A DNA stretch of 26,326 nt. It comes from Pseudomonadota bacterium (lineage in GTDB: Bacteria; Pseudomonadota; Gammaproteobacteria; Xanthomonadales; Rhodanobacteraceae). This document shows, in pieces, positions 7,231-15,953 of the stretch. The stretch covers positions 1 to 26,326 of the forward strand of contig JAJXTX010000007.1 of assembly GCA_021783385.1 (NCBI GenBank), in the 5' to 3' direction. Every line of letters starts with the position of its first letter. The stretch's first letter is position 1. The position numbers were made by a program, and so were the translations under genes. The notes below the pieces were generated by a model, which saw only the letters and a program-made list of their open reading frames with translations, did not search any database and was not told where the DNA came from.

Positions 7231-9519
7231 ATGGCGATGAGCGAGAAAAAAATCCCCGGGGTCAGCGAGTACGCCGCACCGGCGGGCGGCTGGGGCGCGC
7301 TGCGCGCGGTAGCCAGCGCGGTGCGCGAGCAGATGGGCGTGGGCCGCGAGACCAGTGCGCTGAAGCGCGTCAACCAGCAGGCCGGCTTCGACTGCCCCGG
7401 CTGCGCGTGGCCCGATCCGCAGCACACCTCCTCGTTCGAGTTCTGCGAGAACGGCGCCAAGGCAGTGACCTGGGAAGCCACCGCCAAGCGCGCCACGCCC
7501 GAGTTTTTCGCCGCGCATACGGTGAGCGAGCTGTGGGGCTGGCACGACCATGCGCTGGAGAACGAGGGGCGACTGACCCATCCGCTGGCCTACGACCATG
7601 CCAGCGATACCTACCGGGCGATCGGCTGGGACGAGGCGATGGCACGCATCGGCGACCGCCTGCGCGCCCTGCCCGACCCCAACATGGCCGAGTTCTACAC
7701 CTCCGGCCGCGCCTCCAACGAGGCGGCGTTCCTGTATCAGCTGTGGGCGCGCGAGTACGGCACCAACAACTTTCCCGACTGCTCCAACATGTGCCACGAG
7801 GCCACCAGCGTAGGCCTGCCCGAGTCGATCGGGGTCGGCAAGGGCACCGTGACGCTGGAGGATTTCGAGCACTGCGATGCGCTGTTCTCGATCGGCCACA
7901 ACCCCGGCACCAACCATCCGCGCATGCTCGGCACGCTGAGCGAGGTGGCGCAGCGCGGCGTGCCGATCATCGTGTTCAACCCGCTGCCCGAGCGCGGCCT
8001 GGAGCGTTTCACCAATCCGCAGAGCCCGACCCAGATGCTTACCGGCGGCTCCACCCCGATCGCCTCGACCTACTACAAGGTGAAGGTGGGTGGCGACCTG
8101 GCGGTGCTCAAGGGAATGATGAAAAGCCTGCTCGACCTCGACGCGGCGGACCTTGCCGCCGGCGGCAGCGGCAAGCTCGATCGCGACTTCATCGCCACGC
8201 ACACCACCGGCTTCGAGGCACTGGCGGCGGATCTGCGCGCCACCGCGTGGGCGGCGATCGAGCGCCAGTCCGGCCTCGCACGCGCCGAGATCGAGGCGGC
8301 GGCGCAGGTCTACGCCAAGGCCAATCGCGTGATCGTGTGTTACGGCATGGGCATCACCCAGCATCGCCATGGCACCGAAAACGTGCAGCAACTGGCCAAC
8401 CTGCTGTTGCTGCGTGGAAACATCGGCCGCAAGGGCGCCGGCATCTGCCCGCTGCGCGGCCACTCCAACGTGCAGGGCGACCGCACCGTCGGCATCACCG
8501 AGAAACCTGATCGCGCGCTGCTGGATGGCATCCGCAAGCGCTTCGGCTTTACCCCGCCGAGCGCACACGGCCACGATGCGGTGGAGGCGGTGAAGGCGAT
8601 CTGCGACGGCCGCTCGAAGGCGCTGATCTGCCTCGGCGGCAACCTGGCGGTGGCGATGTCCGACCCGCAGGCCACCTTCGCCGGCATGGCCCGGCTCGAC
8701 CTGGCGGTGCATATCGCCACCAAGCTCAACCGCTCGCACCTGATCCTGGCGCGCGAGTCGATCATCCTGCCGTGCCTGGGCCGCACCGAGCTGGACGTGC
8801 AGGCCAGCGGCTTCCAGTCGGTGACGGTGGAAGACTCGATGTCGATGGTGCACGCCTCGCAGGGGCGCCTGAAACCGGCCGGCCCGCTGCTGAAATCCGA
8901 GCCGGCCATCGTCGCCATGCTGGCGCGCGCCACGCTGCCGCACAGCCGGGTCGAGTGGGAGGCCATGGCGGCCGACTATGACCGCATCCGCGACGCGATC
9001 GAGGCGGTATTTCCGATCTTCGCCCGCTACAACGAGCGGGTGCGCGCACCGGGCGGCTTCCGCCTGTACATCGCCGCCTCCGAGCGGGTGTGGGCCACGC
9101 CGGACCAGCGCGCGCATTTCCTGCTTGCACCGGGGCTGGCCGAGGACGACGAACCGCCCGCCGGTGCGCTCACCCTCACCACCATCCGCTCGCACGACCA
9201 GTACAACACCACCATTTATGGCATGGACGACCGCTACCGCGGCATCAGCGGTCGTCGCGACGTGATCTTCATCCACCCGCAGGACCTGGCCGATCGCGGC
9301 CTGCGCCACGGCGACCGCATCGACGTCGAGGCGATCGCCAGTGCGGGCGGCGAGCGTGCCGTGCGCGGCTATACCGCGGTGGCCTACGAGATCGCGCGCG
9401 GCTCGGTGGCGATGTACTACCCGGAGGGCAACGTGTTGATCGCGCTGCACGACTACGACGCCCGCTCGGGCACGCCGGCGTACAAGTCGGTGCCGGTGCG
9501 GATCGCGGCGGCCGCCTGA
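7231..9519 (+). CDS. FdhF/YdeP-family molybdopterin oxidoreductase
   Basis: Encodes 762 residues resembling the formate-dehydrogenase-like alpha subunits of the YdeP group, which bind bis-molybdopterin guanine dinucleotide in the cytoplasm; no twin-arginine signal is present. Near the N-terminus lies FDCPGCAWPDP (C55, C58) with another cysteine at C72, in place of the full four-cysteine [4Fe-4S] motif of formate dehydrogenases. The pocket sequence DCSNMCHEATSVGLPESIG puts C188 where FDH-H carries selenocysteine, so it would be a cysteine-ligated molybdenum enzyme. The C-terminal molybdopterin-binding domain (about 620-760) includes TTIRSHDQYNTTIYG and SVAMYYPEGN. E. coli YdeP has been linked to acid resistance, but the physiological substrate is unproven. 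Two ATGs (7231, 7237) are possible starts and neither has a clear ribosome site. Confidence 0.87.
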   Translation: MAMSEKKIPGVSEYAAPAGGWGALRAVASAVREQMGVGRETSALKRVNQQAGFDCPGCAWPDPQHTSSFEFCENGAKAVTWEATAKRATPEFFAAHTVSELWGWHDHALENEGRLTHPLAYDHASDTYRAIGWDEAMARIGDRLRALPDPNMAEFYTSGRASNEAAFLYQLWAREYGTNNFPDCSNMCHEATSVGLPESIGVGKGTVTLEDFEHCDALFSIGHNPGTNHPRMLGTLSEVAQRGVPIIVFNPLPERGLERFTNPQSPTQMLTGGSTPIASTYYKVKVGGDLAVLKGMMKSLLDLDAADLAAGGSGKLDRDFIATHTTGFEALAADLRATAWAAIERQSGLARAEIEAAAQVYAKANRVIVCYGMGITQHRHGTENVQQLANLLLLRGNIGRKGAGICPLRGHSNVQGDRTVGITEKPDRALLDGIRKRFGFTPPSAHGHDAVEAVKAICDGRSKALICLGGNLAVAMSDPQATFAGMARLDLAVHIATKLNRSHLILARESIILPCLGRTELDVQASGFQSVTVEDSMSMVHASQGRLKPAGPLLKSEPAIVAMLARATLPHSRVEWEAMAADYDRIRDAIEAVFPIFARYNERVRAPGGFRLYIAASERVWATPDQRAHFLLAPGLAEDDEPPAGALTLTTIRSHDQYNTTIYGMDDRYRGISGRRDVIFIHPQDLADRGLRHGDRIDVEAIASAGGERAVRGYTAVAYEIARGSVAMYYPEGNVLIALHDYDARSGTPAYKSVPVRIAAAA

Positions 9520-9535
9520 GCGCGCCGCCGTGACT

Positions 9536-9552
9536 TGCCTTTTGCAAAGGCA
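9536..9552. promoter_or_regulatory. TGCCTTT-TGC-AAAGGCA inverted repeat ahead of the metal operon
   Basis: A perfect 7-bp inverted repeat with a 3-base centre lies between the oxidoreductase stop (9519) and the ATG at 9573. It could be a weak terminator hairpin of the upstream gene or an operator for the metal operon; the T-run sits inside the left arm, not after the hairpin. Undecided. Confidence 0.35.
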
Positions 9553-9572
9553 GCACGCATCCTGAGCGGCGT

Positions 9573-9959
9573 ATGTACAGCCTGCGCACCCTTCGCCATC
9601 TGCATCGTCGCCACCTCACGGTGGTGCGCTGGATGACGCTGGCGTTGCTGTTCATGCTGACCGCTTCGACCATGCCGCGCTGGCTGCCGCACGCCCACCA
9701 CGATGACCGCGAATCGGCTTTCCTGCTGGCGTCCGACCTCGCTGGCGACCTTCACGTGAAGGCCCCGTCCGAGGGCCTGCCCGCTGCGGACAGCTCCGAC
9801 GCGCACCTGCATTTCCTCGCGGGTGCGGTGTTCAACCTGCCCGGCCTGATGGCCGAGCTGCGCCACCCCGCCCTGCCCGACAGCCTCTGCCCGCCGTGGC
9901 GGCACCGGCTTGTGCCGCAGGGCGCGCCGGCGATGCCCGACCGCCCTCCCATCGCCTGA
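9573..9959 (+). CDS. small His-containing membrane or periplasmic protein at head of metal operon
   Basis: Encodes 128 residues with no family I can name. A basic start (RTLRHLHRRH) is followed by a hydrophobic helix at about 20-32 that could be a signal anchor, then HAHHDD just after it and DAHLHF further on: clusters of histidine and aspartate suited to metal binding. The C-terminal third is Pro/Arg-rich. Its position directly before the adaptor gene of a tripartite metal pump recalls small accessory proteins such as CzcI in other czc loci, but no sequence match to those is claimed. It begins 53 bases after the oxidoreductase gene. Coding is supported by an ATG start, high-GC codon pattern and operon position; a ribosome site is not obvious. 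Confidence 0.6.
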   Translation: MYSLRTLRHLHRRHLTVVRWMTLALLFMLTASTMPRWLPHAHHDDRESAFLLASDLAGDLHVKAPSEGLPAADSSDAHLHFLAGAVFNLPGLMAELRHPALPDSLCPPWRHRLVPQGAPAMPDRPPIA

Positions 9960-9973
9960 TCGCAACGTATGCC

Positions 9974-9990
9974 GGCCGCTGATAGCGGCC
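9974..9990 (+). other. GGCCGCT-GAT-AGCGGCC hairpin between operon genes
   Basis: A perfect 7-bp stem with a 3-base loop lies 14 bases after the stop of the small His protein gene, within the 148-base gap before the adaptor gene. A second 14-bp palindrome, CAGCAGCGCTGCTG, is at 10065-10078. They may tune expression of the pump genes relative to the leader gene. Confidence 0.35.
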
Positions 9991-10107
9991 CTCCGTTGAT
10001 CCTCGATCCGTCGGGAGTACTGCGTGTTGCCCCTGCGTCATCCAAGCCGCCGGCTGCCTGTTTGCAGCAGCGCTGCTGAGCGTTCCCCTTTTCCGGAGTT
10101 CTTCCCC

Positions 10108-11223
10108 ATGAGTTTTCGCTTGTGGCGAGCCTGCGCGCGTGGCGCGCTGGCCAGCGCCTTGCTGTTGTCCTTTTCCGCCCATGCCGCCGAGCGCGCGTCG
10201 TTCGCGGTCACTCCCGCGCAGATGCGCGCGCTCGGCGTCACCCTGCAACGGCTGGACCAGCCCACCACGATCCGCGGCCTCAGCTATCCGGCGCGGGTGA
10301 TGCTGCCGCCGCAGCAGGACAGCGTGATCAGCGCGCCGGTGGCCGGCGTCGTCGATCAGCTGCTGGTCACTGAACATCAGCGCGTGGCGAGCGGCCAGCC
10401 AATGCTGCGACTGGCCAGCCCGGAGTTTGGTCAGCTGCAGCTGGCGGCGCTGCAGGCGGCCAGCCACAACCGGCTGGCGCAGCAGACCCTGCAGCGCGAA
10501 AAGCAGCTGTTCGCCGAAGGCATCGTGCCGCGGCGGCGCCTGCTCGAAGCGGAAGCGGCGGCCAGCGACAGCCAGGCCGCGTTGCGCCAGGCCAGCGGCG
10601 CGCTGCATCTGGTCGGGCTGGATGCGCCGGCGGTGGCGCGGCTGATCGGCGCCGGCGTGCCGCAGGAGTCGCTGCTGGTCAGGGCGCGCAGCACCGGACT
10701 GGTGGTCGACCTGCTGGCGCGACCCGGCCAGCGCGTCGCGGCGGCCGACCCGCTGCTGCACATCGCCGATCCGAGCCAGCTGTGGCTGGACATCCAGATT
10801 CCGGCCGATAGCGCCGATGCGTGGGCGAAGGACGGCGAGATCAGCGTGGTCGGCCGCGCGGTGACGGCGCGGCCGATGCAGGCCAGCGCGGTGGTCGGCG
10901 AAGGCCAGACGGTGAGCCTGCGCGCGCAGGTCACCCGCGGCGTCGAGCGCGTGCGGCCGGGCGAGTTCGTGCAGGTGCAGCTGCCGTTTGCCGACAGCGC
11001 GGGCGCGTGGTCGCTGCCGCTGGCGGCGCTGGCACGCCAGGGCGAGCAGGCGTGGGTGTTCGTGCGCACGGCGCAGGGCTTCGAGGCGCGCAAGGTCAGC
11101 GTGGTGGCCAGCGCCGGCGCGTCGGTGAGCGTGCAAGGCGCGCTCAAGCCGGGCGACCAGGTGGCGGTGAGCAGCGTGATCGCGCTCAAGGCGGCCTGGC
11201 TCGGCCAGAGTGGGGGCGCATGA
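10108..11223 (+). CDS. czcB: RND efflux periplasmic adaptor subunit (CzcB/CusB-like)
   Basis: Encodes 371 residues from the ATG at 10108, chosen because CGGAG lies 10 bases upstream and because it starts a clean signal peptide (residues 1-27, ending SAHAA). A start further up at 10024 would add 28 residues that do not look like a signal. The lipoyl/barrel-sandwich half-motifs are visible as SVISAPVAGVVDQLLVTEHQ and, after the alpha-hairpin of Gln/Ala-rich helices (about 110-165), STGLVVDLLARPGQRVAAAD. The C-terminal beta-barrel part ends SVQGALKPGDQVAVSS. It would bridge the RND permease and the outer-membrane channel in the periplasm. It lacks the Met/His-rich N-terminal extension of some CusB or CzcB proteins. 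Its stop codon lies one base before the permease ATG, a sign of tight coupling. Confidence 0.87.
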   Translation: MSFRLWRACARGALASALLLSFSAHAAERASFAVTPAQMRALGVTLQRLDQPTTIRGLSYPARVMLPPQQDSVISAPVAGVVDQLLVTEHQRVASGQPMLRLASPEFGQLQLAALQAASHNRLAQQTLQREKQLFAEGIVPRRRLLEAEAAASDSQAALRQASGALHLVGLDAPAVARLIGAGVPQESLLVRARSTGLVVDLLARPGQRVAAADPLLHIADPSQLWLDIQIPADSADAWAKDGEISVVGRAVTARPMQASAVVGEGQTVSLRAQVTRGVERVRPGEFVQVQLPFADSAGAWSLPLAALARQGEQAWVFVRTAQGFEARKVSVVASAGASVSVQGALKPGDQVAVSSVIALKAAWLGQSGGA

Positions 11224-11224
11224 C

Positions 11225-14200
11225 ATGCTCAATCGCCTGATCCAGTTTGCGCTTGCCCAGCGCCTGTTCGTGCTGCTGGTCGCCGGCCTGCTCGCCGGCG
11301 CCGGCTGGTACGCGTTCCAGCACCTGCCGATCGACGCCTTTCCGGATGTCTCCAGCACCCAGGTCAAGGTGATCATGAAGGCGCCCGGGATGACCCCGGA
11401 AGAGGTCGAGACCCGCATCGCGATTCCGATCGAGGTGGAAATGCTCGGCATTCCCGCCCAGCGCATGCTGCGCTCGGTGTCCAAGTACGGCCTGGTCGAC
11501 GTGACCATCGACTTCGAGGACGGCACCAACATCTACTGGGCGCGGCAGCAGGTGGCCGAACGCCTGAACGGCATCCTCGCCGACCTGCCGCCCGGCATCA
11601 GCGGTGGCATGGCACCGATCACCACCCCGCTGGGCGAGATGTTCATGTTCACCGTCGAAGCACCGGGGATGTCGCTGGCCGAACGCCGCAGCCTGCTCGA
11701 CTGGACCATCCGCCCGGCCCTGCGCGCGGTGCCCGGGGTGGCCGACGTCAACGCGCTCGGCGGCATGGTGCGCAGCTTCGAGGTGGTGCCCGATCCGGTG
11801 CGGCTGGCCGCGCTGGGGTTGTCGATCAACAGCCTGCAAGCCGCGATCACCGCCAACAACCGCAACGATGGCGCCGGTCGCCTGAGCGAGGGCGACGAGG
11901 TGCTGCTGGTGCGCAGCGAGGGCAATATCCGCAGCCTCGACGACCTGCGCGCCCTGGTCGTCACGCGCAAGAACGGTGTGCCGGTACGCATGGGCGACGT
12001 GGCCGAGGTGCGCGTGGGCGCGCTGACCCGCTACGGCGTAGTGACCAAGGACGGCCAGAGCGAGGCGGTCGAGGGGCTGGTGCTGGGACTGGCCGGCGCC
12101 AACGCGCGGCAGGTGGTGGACGGCGTGCAGCAGAAGCTGGCCGAGCTGGCGCCGAGCCTGCCGAAGGGCGTCAGCATCAAGGTGTTCTACAACCGCGCCG
12201 AGCTGGTCAACAAGGCGGTCGGCACGGTGTCGAAGGCGCTGATCGAGGGCACCCTGCTGGTGCTGGTGCTGCTGGGCGCGTTCCTCGGCAACCTGCGCGC
12301 TGCGGTGACGGTGGCGCTGGTGCTGCCGCTGGCAGCGCTGACCACCTTCATCCTGATGCGCGGCAGCGGCATGTCGGCCAACCTGATGAGTCTGGGCGGA
12401 CTGGCCATCGCGATCGGCATGCTGGTCGACGCGGCGGTGGTGGTGGTGGAGAACATCGTGCAGCACCTGGGCCGCGATGCCGGCGGGGGCAAGCTGCCAC
12501 GCCTGCACATCATCTTTCGCGCGGTGCGCGAGGTGGCGGTGCCGGTGACGGCGGGCATCCTGATCATCATCACGGTGTTCCTGCCGCTGCTGACCCTGCA
12601 GGGTCTGGAAGGCAAGCTGTTCGTGCCGGTGGCGCTGACCATCGCGTTCGCGCTGGCCAGCTCACTGCTGCTGTCGCTGACCGTGATCCCGGTGCTGGCG
12701 TCGTTCCTGCTCGGCCGGATCGCGCACACCGAGCCGTGGCTGCCGCGCCAGCTGCTCGCCGCGTATCGCCCGCTGCTGGCGTGGGCGATGCGGCGCCAGC
12801 GCGTGGTGTTCATCGCCGCCGGGCTGCTGCTGGCGGCGGCGGCGGGCGTGTATGCGATGGTCGGCAAGACCTTCATGCCGGCGATGGACGAGGGCGACAT
12901 CATCGTCGGCATCGAGAAGCTGCCCAGCGTGAGCCTGGAGCAGACCGCCGCGCTCGATCTGAAGATCCAGCAGGCGCTGCTGGCGCGGGTGCCGGAGATC
13001 ACCGGGGTCGTCGCGCGCGCCGGCGCCGACGAGATCGGCCTCGACCCGATGGGCCTGAACCAGACCGACACCTTCCTGGTGCTGAAGCCGGCGAAGCAGT
13101 GGACGGTGCACAGCAAGGACGAGCTGATCGGCAAGATCCGCGCCGTGCTCGATGATCTTCCCGGCATCAAGTACAGCTTCACCCAGCCGATCGACATGCG
13201 CGTGCAGGAAATGATCATCGGCGTGCGCGGCGACCTGGCGATCAAGGTGTTCGGCCCCGACCTCGGCGTGCTCAACGCGCTGGCCGGCCGGATCGAGGCG
13301 CAGATCAAGACGGTGCCAGGCAGCGAGGACGTCTACACGGTGCAGAACGACGGCGTGCAGTACCTGCGGGTGATCGTGGACCGGCTCGCCGCCGGCCGCT
13401 TCGGGCTGTCGGTGGAGGACGTGCAGGACGCGCTGCGCGCGCAGATCGAGGGGCAGCGCGCGGGGCTGGTGATCGAGGGCAACCGGCGCGTGCCGATCCT
13501 GCTGCGCGGGCCCGACCGGGTGAAGTTGTCGCCGGCGGAGTTCGCCAACTTGCGCCTTACCGCGCCCGACGGCAGCAGCGTGCCGCTGCAAAGTGTGGCG
13601 CGGCTGGTGCGCGACGGCGGCCCGGTGAAGATCGACCGCGAAATGGGCAGTCGCTACAGCGTGGTGATCGCCAACGTCAGCGGCCGCGACCTGGTCGGTT
13701 TCGTGGAGGAGGCCAAGGCGAAGATCGCCAAGGCGATCAGCCTGCCGACCGGCTACCACATCAGCTGGGGCGGCCAGTTCGAGAATCAGCAGCGCGCGGC
13801 GGCGCGACTGACCCTGGTGGTGCCGCTGGCGCTGGGGCTGATCTTCCTGATCCTGTTCTCCACCTTCGGCTCGGTGCGGCAGTCGCTGCTGGTGCTCAGC
13901 AACATCCCGTTCGCGCTGGTCGGCGGCGTGATCGCGCTGTGGCTGACCGGCGAATACCTGTCGGTGCCGGCCTCGGTCGGCTTCATCGCCCTGCTTGGCA
14001 TTGCGGTGCTCAACGGCGTGGTGCTGGTGAGCTATTTCAACCAGCTGCAGGCCGAAGGGCTGGACCGCCTGCAAGCGGTCATCGTGGGCGCCGAGCGGCG
14101 CCTGCGGCCGGTCATGATGACCGCCTCGATCACTGCCTTCGGACTGATCCCGCTGCTGTTTGCCAGCGGACCCGGCTCGGAGGTGCAGCGGCCGCTGGCG

Positions 14201-14308
14201 ATCGTGGTCATCGGCGGGCTGGTGACCGCCACCGCGCTGACCCTGATCCTGCTTCCCATTCTCTACCTGCGCTTCGCACACGCCACCGCGGAGGTGCGCC
14301 ATGGATAA
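11225..14308 (+). CDS. czcA: heavy-metal efflux RND permease (CzcA/CusA family)
   Basis: Encodes 1027 residues from the ATG at 11225; a GTG at 11210 in the same frame would overlap the adaptor gene and adds five residues of no value. The N-terminus MLNRLIQFALAQRLFVLL, the periplasmic start PIDAFPDVSSTQVKV and FTQPIDMRVQEMIIGVRG are characteristic of the CzcA/CusA family. The proton-relay helix is AIGMLVDAAVVVVEN with D402 and E409. The first aspartate of CzcA's DFG is alanine here (A396), which fits the HME4 pattern (Cu/Ag) more than the Zn/Co/Cd pattern. The adjoining CDF gene would suggest divalent cations, so the substrate remains open. It would work as a proton-driven inner-membrane trimer with the adaptor and outer-membrane proteins encoded alongside. 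Confidence 0.9.
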   Translation: MLNRLIQFALAQRLFVLLVAGLLAGAGWYAFQHLPIDAFPDVSSTQVKVIMKAPGMTPEEVETRIAIPIEVEMLGIPAQRMLRSVSKYGLVDVTIDFEDGTNIYWARQQVAERLNGILADLPPGISGGMAPITTPLGEMFMFTVEAPGMSLAERRSLLDWTIRPALRAVPGVADVNALGGMVRSFEVVPDPVRLAALGLSINSLQAAITANNRNDGAGRLSEGDEVLLVRSEGNIRSLDDLRALVVTRKNGVPVRMGDVAEVRVGALTRYGVVTKDGQSEAVEGLVLGLAGANARQVVDGVQQKLAELAPSLPKGVSIKVFYNRAELVNKAVGTVSKALIEGTLLVLVLLGAFLGNLRAAVTVALVLPLAALTTFILMRGSGMSANLMSLGGLAIAIGMLVDAAVVVVENIVQHLGRDAGGGKLPRLHIIFRAVREVAVPVTAGILIIITVFLPLLTLQGLEGKLFVPVALTIAFALASSLLLSLTVIPVLASFLLGRIAHTEPWLPRQLLAAYRPLLAWAMRRQRVVFIAAGLLLAAAAGVYAMVGKTFMPAMDEGDIIVGIEKLPSVSLEQTAALDLKIQQALLARVPEITGVVARAGADEIGLDPMGLNQTDTFLVLKPAKQWTVHSKDELIGKIRAVLDDLPGIKYSFTQPIDMRVQEMIIGVRGDLAIKVFGPDLGVLNALAGRIEAQIKTVPGSEDVYTVQNDGVQYLRVIVDRLAAGRFGLSVEDVQDALRAQIEGQRAGLVIEGNRRVPILLRGPDRVKLSPAEFANLRLTAPDGSSVPLQSVARLVRDGGPVKIDREMGSRYSVVIANVSGRDLVGFVEEAKAKIAKAISLPTGYHISWGGQFENQQRAAARLTLVVPLALGLIFLILFSTFGSVRQSLLVLSNIPFALVGGVIALWLTGEYLSVPASVGFIALLGIAVLNGVVLVSYFNQLQAEGLDRLQAVIVGAERRLRPVMMTASITAFGLIPLLFASGPGSEVQRPLAIVVIGGLVTATALTLILLPILYLRFAHATAEVRHG

Positions 14309-14603
14309 GTACAATTTTGCGCTGGTCTGCGCCGCCGAGGTCGAGGAAAAACTGCTCGACGTGCTGCTGCTGAATTTCGGCGACGCGGTCTTCATCAGCC
14401 TGCCCACCTTCAGTCACGGCACCACCAGCGGGCGCATGCAGCCGCTGGAGCAGGTGCTTGGCCGCAGCCGCTCGGTCTGCGTGCAGATCCTGCTGACGCT
14501 GGCCGAAACCGACACCCTGCAGCAGCTGCTGCGCGCAGAGTTTGCCGGCACCGGCATCCGCTACTGGGCATCACCGATCCTGCTCGAAGGAGAACTCGCA
14601 TGA
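14301..14603 (+). CDS. DUF3240 family protein (metal-efflux operon accessory)
   Basis: Encodes 100 residues matching the small DUF3240 family often found directly after czcA-type genes. It overlaps the permease gene by 8 bases and the outer-membrane gene by 4 (ATGA), so translation of all three is coupled. There is no signal peptide or membrane helix, so it is cytoplasmic. The predicted order of strands and helices (FALVCA strand, EEKLLDVLLLNFG helix, loop with FSHGTTSGRM, strand SVCVQILLTL, helix, strand IRYWASPILL) resembles the ferredoxin-like fold of PII/CutA-type trimers, with the loop at 35-50 in the position of a PII T-loop. That fold resemblance is my inference. The role is unknown; a regulator or sensor contacting the pump is plausible. 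Confidence 0.82.
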   Translation: MDKYNFALVCAAEVEEKLLDVLLLNFGDAVFISLPTFSHGTTSGRMQPLEQVLGRSRSVCVQILLTLAETDTLQQLLRAEFAGTGIRYWASPILLEGELA

Positions 14604-15847
14604 AGCGCCGCCATCTGTGGCTGCTTTTGCTCGCCGCCGGCCCGCTCGCGGCGATGCCGGACGCCGATCCGCTGCCCACGCCGTCCGACCTGCCGTCCGC
14701 CGCGGTAGCCATCGGCCTGCTGCGGCAGGACCCCGCCGTGCAGGAGGCGCTGGCCAACGTCAGCGGCGCCAGCCATGTCGCCGGCATGCTGCGCGCCTCA
14801 CCGTACGAATGGACGCTGCGCGGCACCGGCCAGCAGCGTCGCTACGAGATCGGCCCAGCCTCACGCGAGTGGTCGGCGCAGCTGGAGCGCAGCGTGCGTC
14901 TGCCCGGCAAGAAGGCGCTCGATCGCCAGCTCGGCGAAATGGAGATCGCGCTGGCCGACGCCCATCTCAACGAGGCCGTGCATGAGGCGGCGCGCAGCCT
15001 GCTGGAGCTGTGGATGGACTGGCTGCAGAGCGGTCGCATGCAGGCGCTGCTGGCCGAGCAGGCGCAGTTTGCCGAGTCCAACCTGCGCGCGGTGCAGGCG
15101 CGGCAGCGCGCCGGCGACGCGTCGACGCTGGAGGTGAACGTGGCTGCCGGCGATGCGGCGCAAGTGCAGCAGCGGCTGGCCGCGGCGCGAGCGGAGGCCG
15201 ACAAGGCGCGGGCGCGGCTGGAGATCCGCTTTCCGGCGGTGCCCGCCAACGCGCCGATGCTGAGCCAGCCGCAGCCGGTCAGCCAGGGCGCGCCGGCGTG
15301 GCGCGAGCGCATCCTCGCCACCAGCGATCCGCTGCGCCAGGCCGACCTGGAGCTGCGCAAGGCCGAGCAGCAGGCCAGCCGCGTGCGTGCCGACCGCCTG
15401 CCCGACCCCACCTTCGGCGTGTTCACTGCCTCCGAAGTGTTCGGTCGCGAGCGGGTGATCGGCGTCAGCGTGTCGGTGCCGCTGCCCGGCGGCTACCGGC
15501 GTGAGCGGCTGGGCCAGGCACTGAGCGGCATCGAGGCGGCAGCGGCGGCGCGTGACCGCGTACGGCGCACCATCGAGGCGGAAATCAGCACGGCCTACAC
15601 CGACGCCAGCAGCAACCACGCGCGCTGGCAGCTGGCCGAGCAAGGTGCGCGTCAGGCGGCTGACACCGCGCGGCTGACCCAGCGCGCGTACACGCTGGGC
15701 GAGGCCGACGTGCAGACCCTGCTGCTGGCGCGGCAGCAGTCGCTGGAAGTGGCGCAAGCCGCGCTGGAAGCGCAGGTGGCCGCCCTGCGCGCCCGCTACC
15801 GCCTGCTGATCGACGCCCACCGCATCTGGGGTCTGGAGCACGAATGA
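14600..15847 (+). CDS. czcC: outer-membrane efflux channel, TolC family (CzcC-like)
   Basis: Encodes 415 residues, the normal size for CzcC-type channels. A signal peptide occupies about residues 1-18 (MKRRHLWLLLLAAGPLAA) with no lipobox cysteine. Two outer-membrane-efflux repeats follow: long Ala/Gln/Glu/Arg-rich coiled-coil helices at about 105-205 and 300-405, separated by strands such as PTFGVFTASEVFG and VIGVSVSVPLPGG, the last being the hallmark 'vPLfxGG'-type turn. It would form the trimeric exit duct for the RND pump. The start overlaps the stop of the DUF3240 gene (ATGA). In the classical Cupriavidus operon czcC comes first; here it is placed after the permease. Confidence 0.88.
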   Translation: MKRRHLWLLLLAAGPLAAMPDADPLPTPSDLPSAAVAIGLLRQDPAVQEALANVSGASHVAGMLRASPYEWTLRGTGQQRRYEIGPASREWSAQLERSVRLPGKKALDRQLGEMEIALADAHLNEAVHEAARSLLELWMDWLQSGRMQALLAEQAQFAESNLRAVQARQRAGDASTLEVNVAAGDAAQVQQRLAAARAEADKARARLEIRFPAVPANAPMLSQPQPVSQGAPAWRERILATSDPLRQADLELRKAEQQASRVRADRLPDPTFGVFTASEVFGRERVIGVSVSVPLPGGYRRERLGQALSGIEAAAAARDRVRRTIEAEISTAYTDASSNHARWQLAEQGARQAADTARLTQRAYTLGEADVQTLLLARQQSLEVAQAALEAQVAALRARYRLLIDAHRIWGLEHE

Positions 15848-15870
15848 GCGGACGCCGCCGCGCCGGGGAA

Positions 15871-15896
15871 GGCGCGCGCGGCGACCGCGCGGCGCC
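15871..15896 (+). other. GC-rich hairpin between outer-membrane channel and CDF genes
   Basis: GGCGCGCGCGG (15871-15881) pairs with CCGCGC-G-GCGCC (15885-15896) over 11 bp with one bulged G and a CGA loop. It sits in the 106-base gap after the channel gene. No T-run follows, so it might only reduce read-through into the CDF gene or protect the upstream mRNA end. Confidence 0.4.
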
Positions 15897-15953
15897 TGCA
15901 ATGTCATAACACCGCAGTAGTCGCGTAAGGTGGCCGCCTTGCCGGAGATCAGC

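Noticed and set aside
7204..9450. 748-codon open frame on the minus strand opposite the molybdopterin oxidoreductase
   Set aside because: Low-complexity Arg/His/Ala/Gln-rich translation with no domain pattern; it mirrors the codon bias of the real plus-strand gene, as expected in high-GC DNA.
9832..11532. 566-codon minus-strand open frame across the adaptor gene and permease start
   Set aside because: Crosses gene boundaries of a clear plus-strand operon, has no recognisable domain and an Arg/Gln/Ala-rich translation.
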